DNA of 64,000 nt, taken from assembly GCF_024172185.1 (NCBI RefSeq), contig NZ_JAMZEC010000001.1, positions 2,542,001-2,606,000 on the forward strand, in the 5' to 3' direction. Each line of letters opens with the position of its first letter. The stretch's first letter is position 1. The notes beneath the pieces are model-generated. The model saw nothing but the letters and a program-made list of their open reading frames with translations, searched no databases and was not told the origin of the DNA. This document shows, piece by piece, positions 16,532-25,700 of the stretch. Source of the DNA: Nonomuraea roseoviolacea subsp. carminata (GTDB taxonomy: Bacteria; Actinomycetota; Actinomycetes; Streptosporangiales; Streptosporangiaceae). Made by a program: the position numbers and the translations under genes.

Positions 16532-17442
16532 AGATCGAGCTGGCGCAGGTCTCGCGCTGGTACGGCAACGTCGTCGCGGTCAACGACGTGACCATGACCA
16601 TCGGGCCCGGGGTCACCGGGCTGCTCGGGCCCAACGGCGCGGGCAAGTCGACCCTGCTGCACATGATGGCCGGGTTCCTCGCGCCGTCGAACGGCACGGT
16701 CACCCTGGACGGCACCCGCGTCTGGAAGAACCACCAGGTCTACCGCCACATCGGCCTCGTCCCCGAGCGGGAGGGCGTCTACGGCTTCCTGACCGGCTGG
16801 CAGTTCGTGCTGTCGGCCGCCCGCCTGCACGGCCTGCCCGACCCGGTCGAGGCCGCCCGCAAGGCGCTGGCCACGGTCGAGATGGAGGAGCCCAAGGACC
16901 GGCGGGTCGAGACGTACTCCAAGGGCATGCGCCAGCGGGTCAAGGTGGCCGCCGCGCTCGTCCACGACCCGCCGGTGCTGCTGCTGGACGAGCCGTTCAA
17001 CGGCATGGACCCGCGCCAGCGGCTGCAGCTCATGGACCTGATCCGCACGATGGGCGCCGCGGGCAAGACCATCCTGTTCAGCTCGCACATCCTGGAGGAG
17101 GTCGAGCGGGTCGCCCAGCACATCGAGGTGCTCGTCGCCGGCCGGCACGCCGCCTCGGGCGACTTCCGCGAGATCCGCCGGCTGATGACCGACCGGCCGC
17201 ACCTGTTCCGCATCCGCAGCAGCGACGACCGGCGGCTGGCCGCGGCACTCATGCTCGACGACTCGGCGGGCGGGGTCTCGCTCGGGCCCGACGGGCTGGA
17301 GGTGCGGGCCGTGGAGTTCCGCGGTTTCGCCCGGCTGCTGCCCCGCGTGGCCCGCACCGAGGGCATCCGCCTGCACGAGGTCTCCCCCGCGGACGAAGAC
17401 CTCGAAAGCGTCTTCTCCTACCTGATCAACCGGAGCTCCTGA
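16528..17442 (+). CDS. Second ABC transporter ATP-binding protein
   Basis: 304 aa. Starts at GTG 16528 with a 4-nt overlap with the permease stop; the longer open frame upstream is a shadow. Walker A GPNGAGKST, signature YSKGMRQRVKVAAAL, Walker B VLLLDEPFNGMD and the switch His in FSSHILEEVERV. The C-terminus resembles that of the first ATPase. With the two permeases the operon can form a four-subunit exporter (two different ATPases, two permeases) or two separate ones. Confidence 0.92.
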   Translation: MKIELAQVSRWYGNVVAVNDVTMTIGPGVTGLLGPNGAGKSTLLHMMAGFLAPSNGTVTLDGTRVWKNHQVYRHIGLVPEREGVYGFLTGWQFVLSAARLHGLPDPVEAARKALATVEMEEPKDRRVETYSKGMRQRVKVAAALVHDPPVLLLDEPFNGMDPRQRLQLMDLIRTMGAAGKTILFSSHILEEVERVAQHIEVLVAGRHAASGDFREIRRLMTDRPHLFRIRSSDDRRLAAALMLDDSAGGVSLGPDGLEVRAVEFRGFARLLPRVARTEGIRLHEVSPADEDLESVFSYLINRSS

Positions 17443-17443
17443 C

Positions 17444-18160
17444 ATGAACACAGTGGTTGCCGGTATCACGTATCGAGCTTTGCTGGGGCGGCGGCGTATC
17501 GTGCTGCTCCTGCTTCTCCCCATGGCGTTGCTCGGGCTCGCGCTCCTGCTGCGGCTGCTGGGCAGCGACGACCAGCGCTCGACCATGCTGCTCATGCAGA
17601 ACTTCGCCATCGGCACCATGCTGCCCCTGCTCGGCCTCATCGCCGGCACGGGCGTCATCGCCCCCGAGATCGACGACGGCACGATCATCCACCTGATGTC
17701 CAAGCCGATCTCCCGGCCGGTCATCGCGCAGACCAAGTTCCTCGTCGCGGCCTCGCTGCTGGCGCTCTTCGCCGCCGTCCCCACCTACGTCGCGGCCTGG
17801 CTGCTCGTGGGCAACGAGGACGCCATCGCGCCCGGGTTCGCCGTCGGCGCGCTCGTGGCGGGCTTCGCGTACGCGGCGGTCTTCCTGCTGCTCGGCGTGG
17901 TCACGCGCCACGCGGTGACGATCGGCGTCGTCTACGCCCTGGTCTGGGAGGGCCTGGTGGGCGGCTTCGTGCCGGGCGCCCGCAAGTTCTCCGTCCAGCA
18001 GTGGGCCCAGTCGATCGCCGACCAGATCTCCACCTCGCCGTTCCTCAAGGCCGACGTCACGCTCGGCTTCGCCGTACCGGCGCTGGTGATCGTCACGGTG
18101 GTGGCGGTCCTGTGGGCGGGACAGCGGCTGCGCGTCCTGTCCCTCACCGGCGACGAGTAG
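17444..18160 (+). CDS. ABC-2 type permease, second
   Basis: 238 aa with about six hydrophobic segments (22-42, 53-75, 100-120, 130-150, 155-175, 210-230). ATG begins 1 nt after the preceding gene's stop. Polytopic permease of the ABC-2 type, last in the operon and followed by a strong bidirectional terminator. Substrate unknown. Confidence 0.87.
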   Translation: MNTVVAGITYRALLGRRRIVLLLLLPMALLGLALLLRLLGSDDQRSTMLLMQNFAIGTMLPLLGLIAGTGVIAPEIDDGTIIHLMSKPISRPVIAQTKFLVAASLLALFAAVPTYVAAWLLVGNEDAIAPGFAVGALVAGFAYAAVFLLLGVVTRHAVTIGVVYALVWEGLVGGFVPGARKFSVQQWAQSIADQISTSPFLKADVTLGFAVPALVIVTVVAVLWAGQRLRVLSLTGDE

Positions 18161-18174
18161 ACCGCGGCCACGCA

Positions 18175-18212
18175 TGAGAGAGGGGTACGGCTCAAGCCGT
18201 ACCCCTCTCTCA
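18175..18212. terminator. Bidirectional terminator between ABC operon and glmM
   Basis: Perfect inverted repeat with 18-nt arms (tgagagaggggtacggct and its complement) separated by 2 nt. It sits 14 bp past the plus-strand ABC stop and 9 bp past the glmM stop on the other strand, so it can serve both convergent units. Confidence 0.9.
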
Positions 18213-18221
18213 CTGCCTGGC

Positions 18222-19568
18222 TCAGGCGCAGGCCGCCCGCACCACGTCGGCCAGACGCTCGGCCACCTTGGTGGCCTGGTCCTCCGAGGACGCCTCGACC
18301 ATCACGCGGATCATCGGCTCGGTGCCGCTCGGCCGGATCAGCACCCGGCCGGTGTCGCCCAGCTCGGCCTCCGCGTCGGCGACCGCCGACACGAGCTCGG
18401 CGGCCTTGGCCTTGCCCTTGTCCACGCCCTTGACGTTGATGAGCACCTGCGGCAACGGCGTCATGACCGAGGCCAGCTCGCGCAGCGAGCGGCCCGAGGA
18501 GGCCACCACCGACAGCAGGTGCAGCGACGTCAGCAGCCCGTCACCCGTGGTGGCGTGGTCCAGCATGATCACATGACCGGACTGCTCGCCGCCCAGGTTG
18601 TAGCCGTCGGCCTTCATGCGTTCCAGCACGTAGCGGTCGCCCACCGCGGTCTCCACCACGGTGATGCCCGCCTCGCGCATGGCCAGCTTGAAGCCCAGGT
18701 TGGACATCACGGTCGCGACCACGGTGTCCTTGGCCAGCGTGCCCTCGGCGTGCATCGCCGAGGCCAGGATCGCCATGATCTGGTCGCCGTCGACGACCGC
18801 GCCCGTGTGGTCCACCGCGAGGCAGCGGTCGGCGTCGCCGTCGTAGGCGATGCCGACGTCGGCGCCGCGCGAGATCACCACCTGCTGGAGCTTGTCCAGA
18901 TGGGTGGAGCCGTGGCCGTCGTTGATGTTGAGGCCGTCGGGGCGCGCCCCGATCGCCTCCACCTGGGCGCCGGCCCGCAGCAGCGCCTCGGGCGCGACCA
19001 TGTGGGCGGCGCCGTGGGCGCAGTCGACGACGACGCGCAGCCCGTCGAGCCCGCCGCGCATCGTGGCCAGCACGTGGCTGATGTACCGGTCGGCCTCACC
19101 GTAGGCGTCGCGCACCCGCCCGACGGCCGAGCCGACGGGAAAGCTCCAGTCCTCGCCCAGCCGCCGCTCGATCTCGTCCTCGACCGCGTCGGACAGCTTG
19201 AAGCCGCCGCGGGCCAGGAACTTGATGCCGTTGTCCGGCGCGGGGTTGTGCGAGGCCGACAGCATGACGCCGAGGTCGGCGCCGAGCGCCGCGGTGAGGT
19301 GGGCGACGGCCGGGGTGGGCAGCACGCCGAGGCGCAGCACGTCCACACCGGACGACGCGAGGCCGGCGACCACAGCGGCCTCAAGGAATTCTCCTGAGGC
19401 ACGCGGGTCCCGGCCTACGACCGCTATCGGACGGCGTCCGGTAGCGGTGAACGCGCCGGCATCGCCGAGGACGTGAGCCGCCGCGACCGAAAGGTCCATG
19501 GCGAGCTCCGCCGTGAGGTCGCGTCCCGCGACCCCACGCACCCCGTCGGTGCCGAAAAGACGCGCCAA
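18222..19568 (-). CDS. glmM: Phosphoglucosamine mutase GlmM
   Basis: 448 aa, normal length. Converts glucosamine-6-P to glucosamine-1-P for UDP-GlcNAc and peptidoglycan. The N-terminus reads (L/M)[11 protein letters not shown]; the phosphorylated Ser is S106 in SASHNP, metal binding is DGDADR, and [14 protein letters not shown] is near the end. The only start giving the canonical N-terminus is TTG at 19568, just 1 nt after the rpsI stop and without Shine-Dalgarno, so translation is probably coupled to rpsI. Longer in-frame starts inside rpsI exist but look spurious. Confidence 0.93.
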   Translation of the reverse strand: MARLFGTDGVRGVAGRDLTAELAMDLSVAAAHVLGDAGAFTATGRRPIAVVGRDPRASGEFLEAAVVAGLASSGVDVLRLGVLPTPAVAHLTAALGADLGVMLSASHNPAPDNGIKFLARGGFKLSDAVEDEIERRLGEDWSFPVGSAVGRVRDAYGEADRYISHVLATMRGGLDGLRVVVDCAHGAAHMVAPEALLRAGAQVEAIGARPDGLNINDGHGSTHLDKLQQVVISRGADVGIAYDGDADRCLAVDHTGAVVDGDQIMAILASAMHAEGTLAKDTVVATVMSNLGFKLAMREAGITVVETAVGDRYVLERMKADGYNLGGEQSGHVIMLDHATTGDGLLTSLHLLSVVASSGRSLRELASVMTPLPQVLINVKGVDKGKAKAAELVSAVADAEAELGDTGRVLIRPSGTEPMIRVMVEASSEDQATKVAERLADVVRAACA

Positions 19569-19569
19569 T

Positions 19570-20091
19570 TTAGCGCTTGCTGTACTGCGGAGCCTTGCGG
19601 GCCTTCTTGAGGCCGTACTTCTTCCGCTCCGTGGCGCGGGCGTCACGGGTGAGGAAGCCGGCCTTCTTCAGCGGCGGGCGGTTGACCTCGACGTCCAGGA
19701 TCGCCAGCGCGCGGGACAGGCCCATGCGCAGCGCACCGGCCTGGCCGGTCACGCCGCCGCCGTCGATGCGGGCGATGACGTCGAACGCCTCCTCCGCACC
19801 GAGCACCACGAAGGGCTCGTTGACGATCTGCTGGTGGACCTTGTTGGGGAAGTAGACGTCCAGCGAACGCCCGTTGATCGTCCACTTGCCGGTGCCGGGG
19901 ACGATGCGCACGCGGGCGATCGCCTCCTTGCGGCGGCCGGTGCCGTACGAGTTGCCCGTGGTGACGGGCTTGCGCACGGGAGCGTCAGCGCTGGCAGCGG
20001 ATTCGGTGGTGTACTCGGACGGGAAATCCTCGCCGGAGTAGTCCTCCAGCTCGGCCTCGACGGCCGTCTCGACACCGGTGGGCTCAGCCAC
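19570..20091 (-). CDS. rpsI: 30S ribosomal protein S9
   Basis: 173 aa. The core of about 130 residues ([27 protein letters not shown] to the [12 protein letters not shown] tail, whose end contacts P-site tRNA) is standard. The N-terminal extension of about 45 residues is acidic and Ala/Glu-rich, common in actinobacteria. It is 26 nt downstream of rplM and immediately upstream of glmM. Confidence 0.97.
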   Translation of the reverse strand: MAEPTGVETAVEAELEDYSGEDFPSEYTTESAASADAPVRKPVTTGNSYGTGRRKEAIARVRIVPGTGKWTINGRSLDVYFPNKVHQQIVNEPFVVLGAEEAFDVIARIDGGGVTGQAGALRMGLSRALAILDVEVNRPPLKKAGFLTRDARATERKKYGLKKARKAPQYSKR

Positions 20092-20117
20092 GGTTCTCCT
20101 CTAACTCTTTCGAACTA

Positions 20118-20561
20118 CTACTGGGCGATCTGGGTGATCTCGAACGGCACCGGCTGCTGGGCCTGGTGCGGGTGCTCGGACCCCGCGTAGACCTTCAGCT
20201 TCTTGGCCATCTTCCGGCCGAGGGAGTTCTTGGGCAGCATGCCCTTGACGGCCTTCTCGACGGCCTTGTCCGGCCGCTTCTGCATGAGCTCGCCGTAGCT
20301 CACGGAGCGCAGACCGCCCGGGTAGCCCGAGTGGCGGTACGCCTTCTTCTGCTCAAGCTTGTTGCCGCTGAGCGCGATCTTGTCCGCGTTGATGACGATG
20401 ACGAAGTCACCCGTGTCGACGTGGTTGGCGAAGATCGGCTTGTGCTTGCCGCGGAGCAGGGTCGCGACGTGGCTGGCCAGCCGGCCCAGCACGACATCGG
20501 TCGCATCGATGACGTACCACTGACGCTGGACGTCGGCGGGCTTCGGTGAGAACGTGCGCAC
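20118..20561 (-). CDS. rplM: 50S ribosomal protein L13
   Basis: 147 aa, the usual length. GTG 20561 gives [20 protein letters not shown] and has GAAGG 8 nt upstream; the open frame further upstream (to 20699) is not needed. Motifs [30 protein letters not shown] and [19 protein letters not shown] identify L13. It heads the rplM-rpsI-glmM unit. Confidence 0.97.
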   Translation of the reverse strand: MRTFSPKPADVQRQWYVIDATDVVLGRLASHVATLLRGKHKPIFANHVDTGDFVIVINADKIALSGNKLEQKKAYRHSGYPGGLRSVSYGELMQKRPDKAVEKAVKGMLPKNSLGRKMAKKLKVYAGSEHPHQAQQPVPFEITQIAQ

Positions 20562-20734
20562 GGTCGTAGCCTTCTTTATGCTCGCGTCTTCGGCGCGCTG
20601 CCGGATGCGGCAGCGCTGGGGTCGGTCGGTGCGGGCACACGACGGCCCGGACCTTCCGTCTCCGCATGGATGGGAGATGACGCCGGACGCGCCGCGCATC
20701 GGTCACGCAGGACCTATGCACACAACGAACGATT

Positions 20735-20764
20735 AGGCTACCCGCCCTGAGGGGCGCAGGTCAA
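20735..20764 (-). promoter_or_regulatory. Promoter of rplM-rpsI-glmM
   Basis: Minus-strand TTGACC (20759-20764), an 18-bp spacer, TAGCCT (20735-20740). Predicted start near 20728 gives a leader of about 165 nt before rplM. This lies in the 322-bp divergent gap shared with the CAP-domain gene; no riboswitch or other gene is seen in the gap. Confidence 0.65.
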
Positions 20765-20867
20765 AAGACCGGTAACCTCGCACGATTCTACCCGACCGGC
20801 CGCCCGACCACAGAACGGTTCGATTTCGGTTCCCGGCAATCCCTTCTTTACCGCAGCCGCACATCTC

Positions 20868-20873
20868 TATCGT
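20868..20873 (+). promoter_or_regulatory. -10 element of CAP-domain gene
   Basis: TATCGT ends 10 nt before ATG 20884; -35 unclear. Any leader would be only a few nucleotides. Confidence 0.4.
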
Positions 20874-20883
20874 TGGTGGCGGT

Positions 20884-21645
20884 ATGTGGCAGAGTTCTCA
20901 CCCCCGGCACACCCAGCGGAGCGCACGGCGCCGGAGTCACCTGGGGGCGCTGGTCTGCCTCATGGCCGCGCTGTTCTTCGCGGGCGTGCTGCTGGGCACC
21001 CGGATGAGCGACGGCGCCGAGCCGACCGGGCACATCTACCTCAGCGAGACCGCGCCGCCCACCACCACCCCCACCCCGAAGCCGACGCCCAAGCCGGCGC
21101 GTCCCCGCGCCGACCGGATCCCCCGCGCGGTCACCACGGCCACGGCGATGCCCCGCGGGCGCAGCCGCGTCCAGCCCACCACCACACCGGACGGCGACCT
21201 CGTCCCCGGCTACACCGCCGGCGACCCGGTGCGCGTGCTCGGCGGCGACCCGGTCCTGCAGGTCTCGCCCGCCATGGCCGCGAAGGTCGTCAGCCTCACC
21301 AACGCCGCCCGCGTCCGGCGCGGCTGCGCCCCGCTGCGCGTCGACGGCCGGCTCACCAGCTCGGCCCGGGCCCACTCGACCGAGATGGCCCGCAGCGGCC
21401 GCTTCGAGCACGGATCGCCCGACGGCGCGTCACCGTGGGACCGCATGGAGCGCGCCGGCTACCGCGCCGGCGCGGCCGAGAACATCGGACGCGGCTACGC
21501 CTCGCCGGAGGAGGCCGTGCAGGGCTGGCTCGACAGCCGCGACCACCGCCAGAACATCCTCAACTGCCGCATCCGGGCCATCGGCGTCGGCGTCGTGTCC
21601 GGCCCAGGCGGACCATGGTGGACACAGGACTTCGGATATTCCTGA
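20884..21645 (+). CDS. Membrane-anchored CAP (SCP/PR1-like) domain protein
   Basis: 253 aa. Basic N-terminus, one membrane segment (about 19-39) and a Pro/Thr-rich wall-spanning linker lead to a CAP domain at about 135-253. CAP motifs visible are VVSLTNAARVRRGC, SARAHSTEMARSGRFEHGSPDG (His/Glu pocket), GAAENIGRGY, WLDSRDHRQNILNC and the terminal WWTQDFGY. Family members are extracytoplasmic, often wall-associated; a catalytic role is not established. It lies 24 bp upstream of the first of two paralogous Cys-pair proteins. Confidence 0.87.
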   Translation: MWQSSHPRHTQRSARRRSHLGALVCLMAALFFAGVLLGTRMSDGAEPTGHIYLSETAPPTTTPTPKPTPKPARPRADRIPRAVTTATAMPRGRSRVQPTTTPDGDLVPGYTAGDPVRVLGGDPVLQVSPAMAAKVVSLTNAARVRRGCAPLRVDGRLTSSARAHSTEMARSGRFEHGSPDGASPWDRMERAGYRAGAAENIGRGYASPEEAVQGWLDSRDHRQNILNCRIRAIGVGVVSGPGGPWWTQDFGYS

Positions 21646-21656
21646 CGGCCTCGCGG

Positions 21657-21662
21657 TAATCT
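21657..21662 (+). promoter_or_regulatory. -10 element (leaderless) of next gene
   Basis: TAATCT ends 7 nt before ATG 21670, within the 24-bp gap after the CAP gene. Confidence 0.5.
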
Positions 21663-21669
21663 CGCCCGC

Positions 21670-22623
21670 ATGGGTTTTCCCGACGACAGCGAGAGCAGCA
21701 CCACTCAGCGGCTCGCCGGCCGCTTCCGCAGGAAGCGTGACGACGCCCCTGAGCCCGAGGCCGCCCCCACCCCCGAGACGAGCGCCTTCGCGACCCCCGA
21801 GACCAGTGCCTTCGCGCGTCCGCCGTACCAGGACAAGGCGCCGGCGCAGCCCGCGCCGGTCGTCGAGGAGGCCCGGGGCCAGGAACGCCGCGCCACGTGG
21901 AGCCCTTACGCCGAGGGCCCGAAGTCGCGCGGTCCCCTCTGGTTCACCCTGGGCGGCGTCGCGGTGCTCGCCGCGCTCGTGGTCGGGCTGGTCATGATGT
22001 TCAAGGCCGGCGGCTCCGAGTCCACCGCCACCTCGCCGACCCGCACCTCCGCGCCGCTGCCGACGACGCCGCCCGGCAAGTTCGGCTACGCGACCGACCG
22101 GTCCACCGACCCCGAGCCGCTCACGGTCAAGGAGCTGTTCCCCACCAAGAAGTTCGCCGTGTCGGGACACTCGTACGAGATGACCATCACCAGCAAGCTC
22201 AAGAAGTGCGGCGACGGCGCGCTCGGCGGCAAGCTGCAGAAGGCCCTCAAGTCCGGCAAGTGCACCCAGCTCCTCCGGGCCAGCTTCCGCGACAAGGCCG
22301 GGAAGATCATCGGCACGGTCGGCGTGGCCAACCTCAAGACCGGCAAGAACGCCGCCAAGGTCGCCTCCGCCGGCAGCCAGACCAACTACGTCAAGCCGCT
22401 GCCCGGCAAGGACTCGGTCACCAAGCTGGTCGGCTCCGGCAGCGGCGGCGCCCAGGTGTGGGCGCACGGCCACTACGCGGTCATGATCTGGTTCCAGAAC
22501 AAGGACGGCAGCAAGCCCGACAAGAAGAGCCAGAAGGCCATCATGGGCGCGGCCGTCGAGGTCACCAAGGCCACGGTGTTCAAGGCGCTCGACCAGCGCT
22601 CGCTGACCGGCCACCCCGCCTGA
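21670..22623 (+). CDS. Membrane-anchored protein with unrecognised Cys-pair domain (paralogue A)
   Basis: 317 aa. A Pro/Glu-rich cytoplasmic part (1-85) with the duplicated segment TPETSAFA, one membrane segment (about 90-111), a Ser/Thr/Pro linker, then an extracytoplasmic domain (about 148-310). That domain has only two Cys (C180, C198), and it aligns along its length with the C-terminus of the 1389-aa protein that follows: KKCGDGALGG, GKCTQLLRASF, YVKPLPG and AQVWAHGHYAVMIWF have counterparts there. I do not recognise the domain. Function unknown. Confidence 0.8.
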   Translation: MGFPDDSESSTTQRLAGRFRRKRDDAPEPEAAPTPETSAFATPETSAFARPPYQDKAPAQPAPVVEEARGQERRATWSPYAEGPKSRGPLWFTLGGVAVLAALVVGLVMMFKAGGSESTATSPTRTSAPLPTTPPGKFGYATDRSTDPEPLTVKELFPTKKFAVSGHSYEMTITSKLKKCGDGALGGKLQKALKSGKCTQLLRASFRDKAGKIIGTVGVANLKTGKNAAKVASAGSQTNYVKPLPGKDSVTKLVGSGSGGAQVWAHGHYAVMIWFQNKDGSKPDKKSQKAIMGAAVEVTKATVFKALDQRSLTGHPA

Positions 22624-22712
22624 ATCCCGCCTTTCACCCGACAAGGTCACAAAGCACTCACCTGATGCCGCCGGGAACGCCCATACCGCCATGACGATCT
22701 CCCGACTCTCGC

Positions 22713-22718
22713 TAGGCT
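22713..22718 (+). promoter_or_regulatory. -10 element (leaderless) of 1389-aa gene
   Basis: TAGGCT ends 7 nt before ATG 22726; no Shine-Dalgarno is present. Confidence 0.5.
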
Positions 22719-22725
22719 CGCCCTT

Positions 22726-25700
22726 ATGCGTGGCCAGGAACCTGGGTCTGAGCACGATCGCGGAGACGCCGGCGACCCGGCGGCGCCGGCGACGCCACCG
22801 CCGAGCTTCGGCCGGCCCGCTGAGCGACGCGCCCCCTCACCGCCGTCCCCGTCCCGTGAACCGTCCGACGTGACGGGGCGCGAGCGTCCCCCGTACACGT
22901 GGGGGCCACCGCCGCTGCCGTCGTCCGGCAGGGGGAGCGGGGAGCACGCGGCCACGCCGTCGCCGTACGGCGAGCCGCCCTACGGCGAGTCGGCTCATGG
23001 TGAGTCGACTCGTGGTGAGCCGGCTCATGGTGCTCCGCGCTACGGCGAGCCGGCTTATGGTGAGCAGCCCTACGGCGCGCCCGCTCATGGGCAGTCGCCC
23101 TACGGCGGGAGCGGGGAGCACGGGGTCGCGCCCGGGCACGGCGCGGGTGGCGGCCCGGCGGGCGCGCACCCGTGGGAGGTGCCCGGAGGAGACGCGGCCC
23201 CGTACGACTGGTACGCGAACCCCTCGGCCGCCGGCCACCCGGAGACTCCGGCCCCGCCGCATGCCGCGTATCCGGGCCCGCACTCGGGACCGAACCCGGC
23301 CCATCCCACACCTCCGCAGGGCCCCACCCCGGCTTTCCCCCAGGATGGCGCCTCGCCGTTCCCGCAGAGCACTGCCTCGGGATACCCCCAGGGTGCCGCC
23401 TCGGCGTTTCCGCAGGGCCCGGCCTCGGGGTCCCCTCAGAGCACTGCCTCGGGATACCCCCAGGGCTCCGCCTCGGGGTTCCCGCAGGGCGCCGCACCCG
23501 CCGACGACGCCACGCCGTGGGCCACCCCCGAGCCTGACTCCTGGACCACCGACCCGTCCGCCACCTGGCCTGCCCCCGAACCGGGTCCCTGGCACGTACC
23601 CGGCCCCCAGCCCTCCGCGGAGCCCCCGGCGAACGCACCGGGACAGCCGCTACCGCCGGCACAGACATATCCCGCGGCCCCGGCCAACTCGCCGACCACG
23701 CCACCCCAGGCCGCCCCACCAGGGCAGACAGGACTTCCCGCCCAGACAGGACTTCCCGGCAGGGCGGGACTTCCCGGCCAGGCCGGATCCCCCGCGTCGG
23801 CCGAACCGGTCAGCCCCAGCGGACCAGCCGACCAGACGGGGCCGTCCGCGCAGGGCGCATCACAGGAGCAGCCTCCGCCCTGGGCGGCCGATCCGGTGGT
23901 GCCCGGCGCGCCCCGCTGGGAGCCCCCGCCTGCCTTCACGGCCGCGGCGGCGGGCATGCAGGTGTGGCCCGCCCCCGTCGCCGACCCGCCCGCCATGCCG
24001 CCGTGGCCCGCCGCCACGGGCGAACCCGTGCCCGGCCTCGACAACGACGAGTCCCTCACCACGGACCGCCCGTCCCCGAACCAGCCGACACCGACGAGCC
24101 ACCCCGGCCCCGGCGTTCCCAGCCCCGGGCCTGGCTTCGGCGCCTCTTCGGGCGCTCCCGCCTTCCCCGGCGCTCCCGGTGCGGGCCCGTTCGACCCCAA
24201 CACCACGGCCCCCCACACGCTGGCGACTCCGTACGGCTCGGTCGGCCACCCCTCAGGCCCTCACCCCGCCGGTCAGCCTCACACCCCGGCTCCGCAAGGA
24301 CCGGGCCGGCAGAGCCCGGCACCCCACGCGTCAGGACCGCAGGGCGCAGCTCCGCATGCTCTGGGACCGCAGGGCGCAGGCCCGCATGCCCTGGGACCGC
24401 ACCACGCCGGCACTCACACCGCCCACACCCCGCCCCCACCCCCACCCGCCTTCGACCCCAACGCCACGCAGCCGGACGTGCTGGACCCCGACCTGACGGC
24501 CCCTCACCCCATCGAGGCCGGCCGCTCCCCCCGGCCGACCGGCGCGAGGACGAGCCCCTCAAGCACTCCGACGGGTCCCGGCGCTCCCCATGAGTCCGCC
24601 CAAGCCGGATCGCACACACCCGCGTCCGGCACTCCTCATGGACCTGCCCAAGGAGGGCCGGACACCCGGGTCCCGGGCTCCGCCCCCTCGGCTGCCCCGC
24701 ACGCCCCGCAAGCCCCCCACGCCAAGGGCGCCGATCACGCTCCCGGCTCAGCTACGGCGGGTTGGCCCGTCGCCGACGCCAACGACACCATCCCCGCCGG
24801 CGCACACCCGCCCATCCCCGGGGAGACCGTCCCGCACCTGCCCCGCCCGGCGACCCCTGGCGCGACACCTCAGCCCCAGCCGCAGCAGGCTCACTCGCCG
24901 CAGGCGCAGCCGTCGCAGCCCCCGTCGTCCCACCGCCAGCCGCAGGACGGCCAGTCACCGGAGAGTCGTTCGCCACAGACCGGCTCTCAGCAGACCGGCC
25001 CCGCACAGGCCGGAGCACCCCAAACCGGAGCTGCCCAGACCGGGGCCCGCCAGGCCGGAGCCCCTCAGTCCGGAGCACCTCAGGCGGGGACGCCTCTGGT
25101 CGGCTCCCCGCAGGCTCCGCAGAGCGCCTCGGCCGGCGTCCAGCCCGGCGATCAGGCAAGCTCCTCCACGGAGCAGGCGGACCTCTCCACGCCCTCCGGC
25201 GCACCCGGCGACCCGTCACACCACCCCCACGGTGTACGCCCCGCCGAGCCGAGCGACGTCCCCGTCTGGCCACCCGTCGAGCACCACGGCCACCCTCAAG
25301 GTCCCACGGCTCCCCATGTACAGCCCGGCATCCCGCAGGCCGGTGCCGCCCATCACTCGCAGCCCGGTACCGCGGAGCACGGCACCCCACAGCACGGCAT
25401 TCCACAGCCCGGCGGCACCGCGCAGCCGGGCGCCCCCGCTGGCGCCCCTCAGGCCACCACGCCCATGTCAGGGGGCCCGCACACCCCCGCCACACCTCCA
25501 GCGGCACAACACTCCCCCGGCGGAACTCACCCCGCCCCGGGCCAGCCCACCGCTGCCCACCCAGCTCCCCAGGCCACAGGCAACCCCGCGGCCGCCCACC
25601 ACCCGAACGGCCAGACCGCCCAAGGCCCCACCCCTACAGGCCCAGCCGCTCAAGGCCCAGCCGCTCAAGGCCCAGGCGCTCAAGGCCCAGGCGCTCAGGG

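Noticed and set aside
20562..20883. Riboswitch or small gene in the rplM/CAP divergent gap
   Set aside because: Only a good promoter and a long leader are visible; no recognised aptamer fold or ribosome site.
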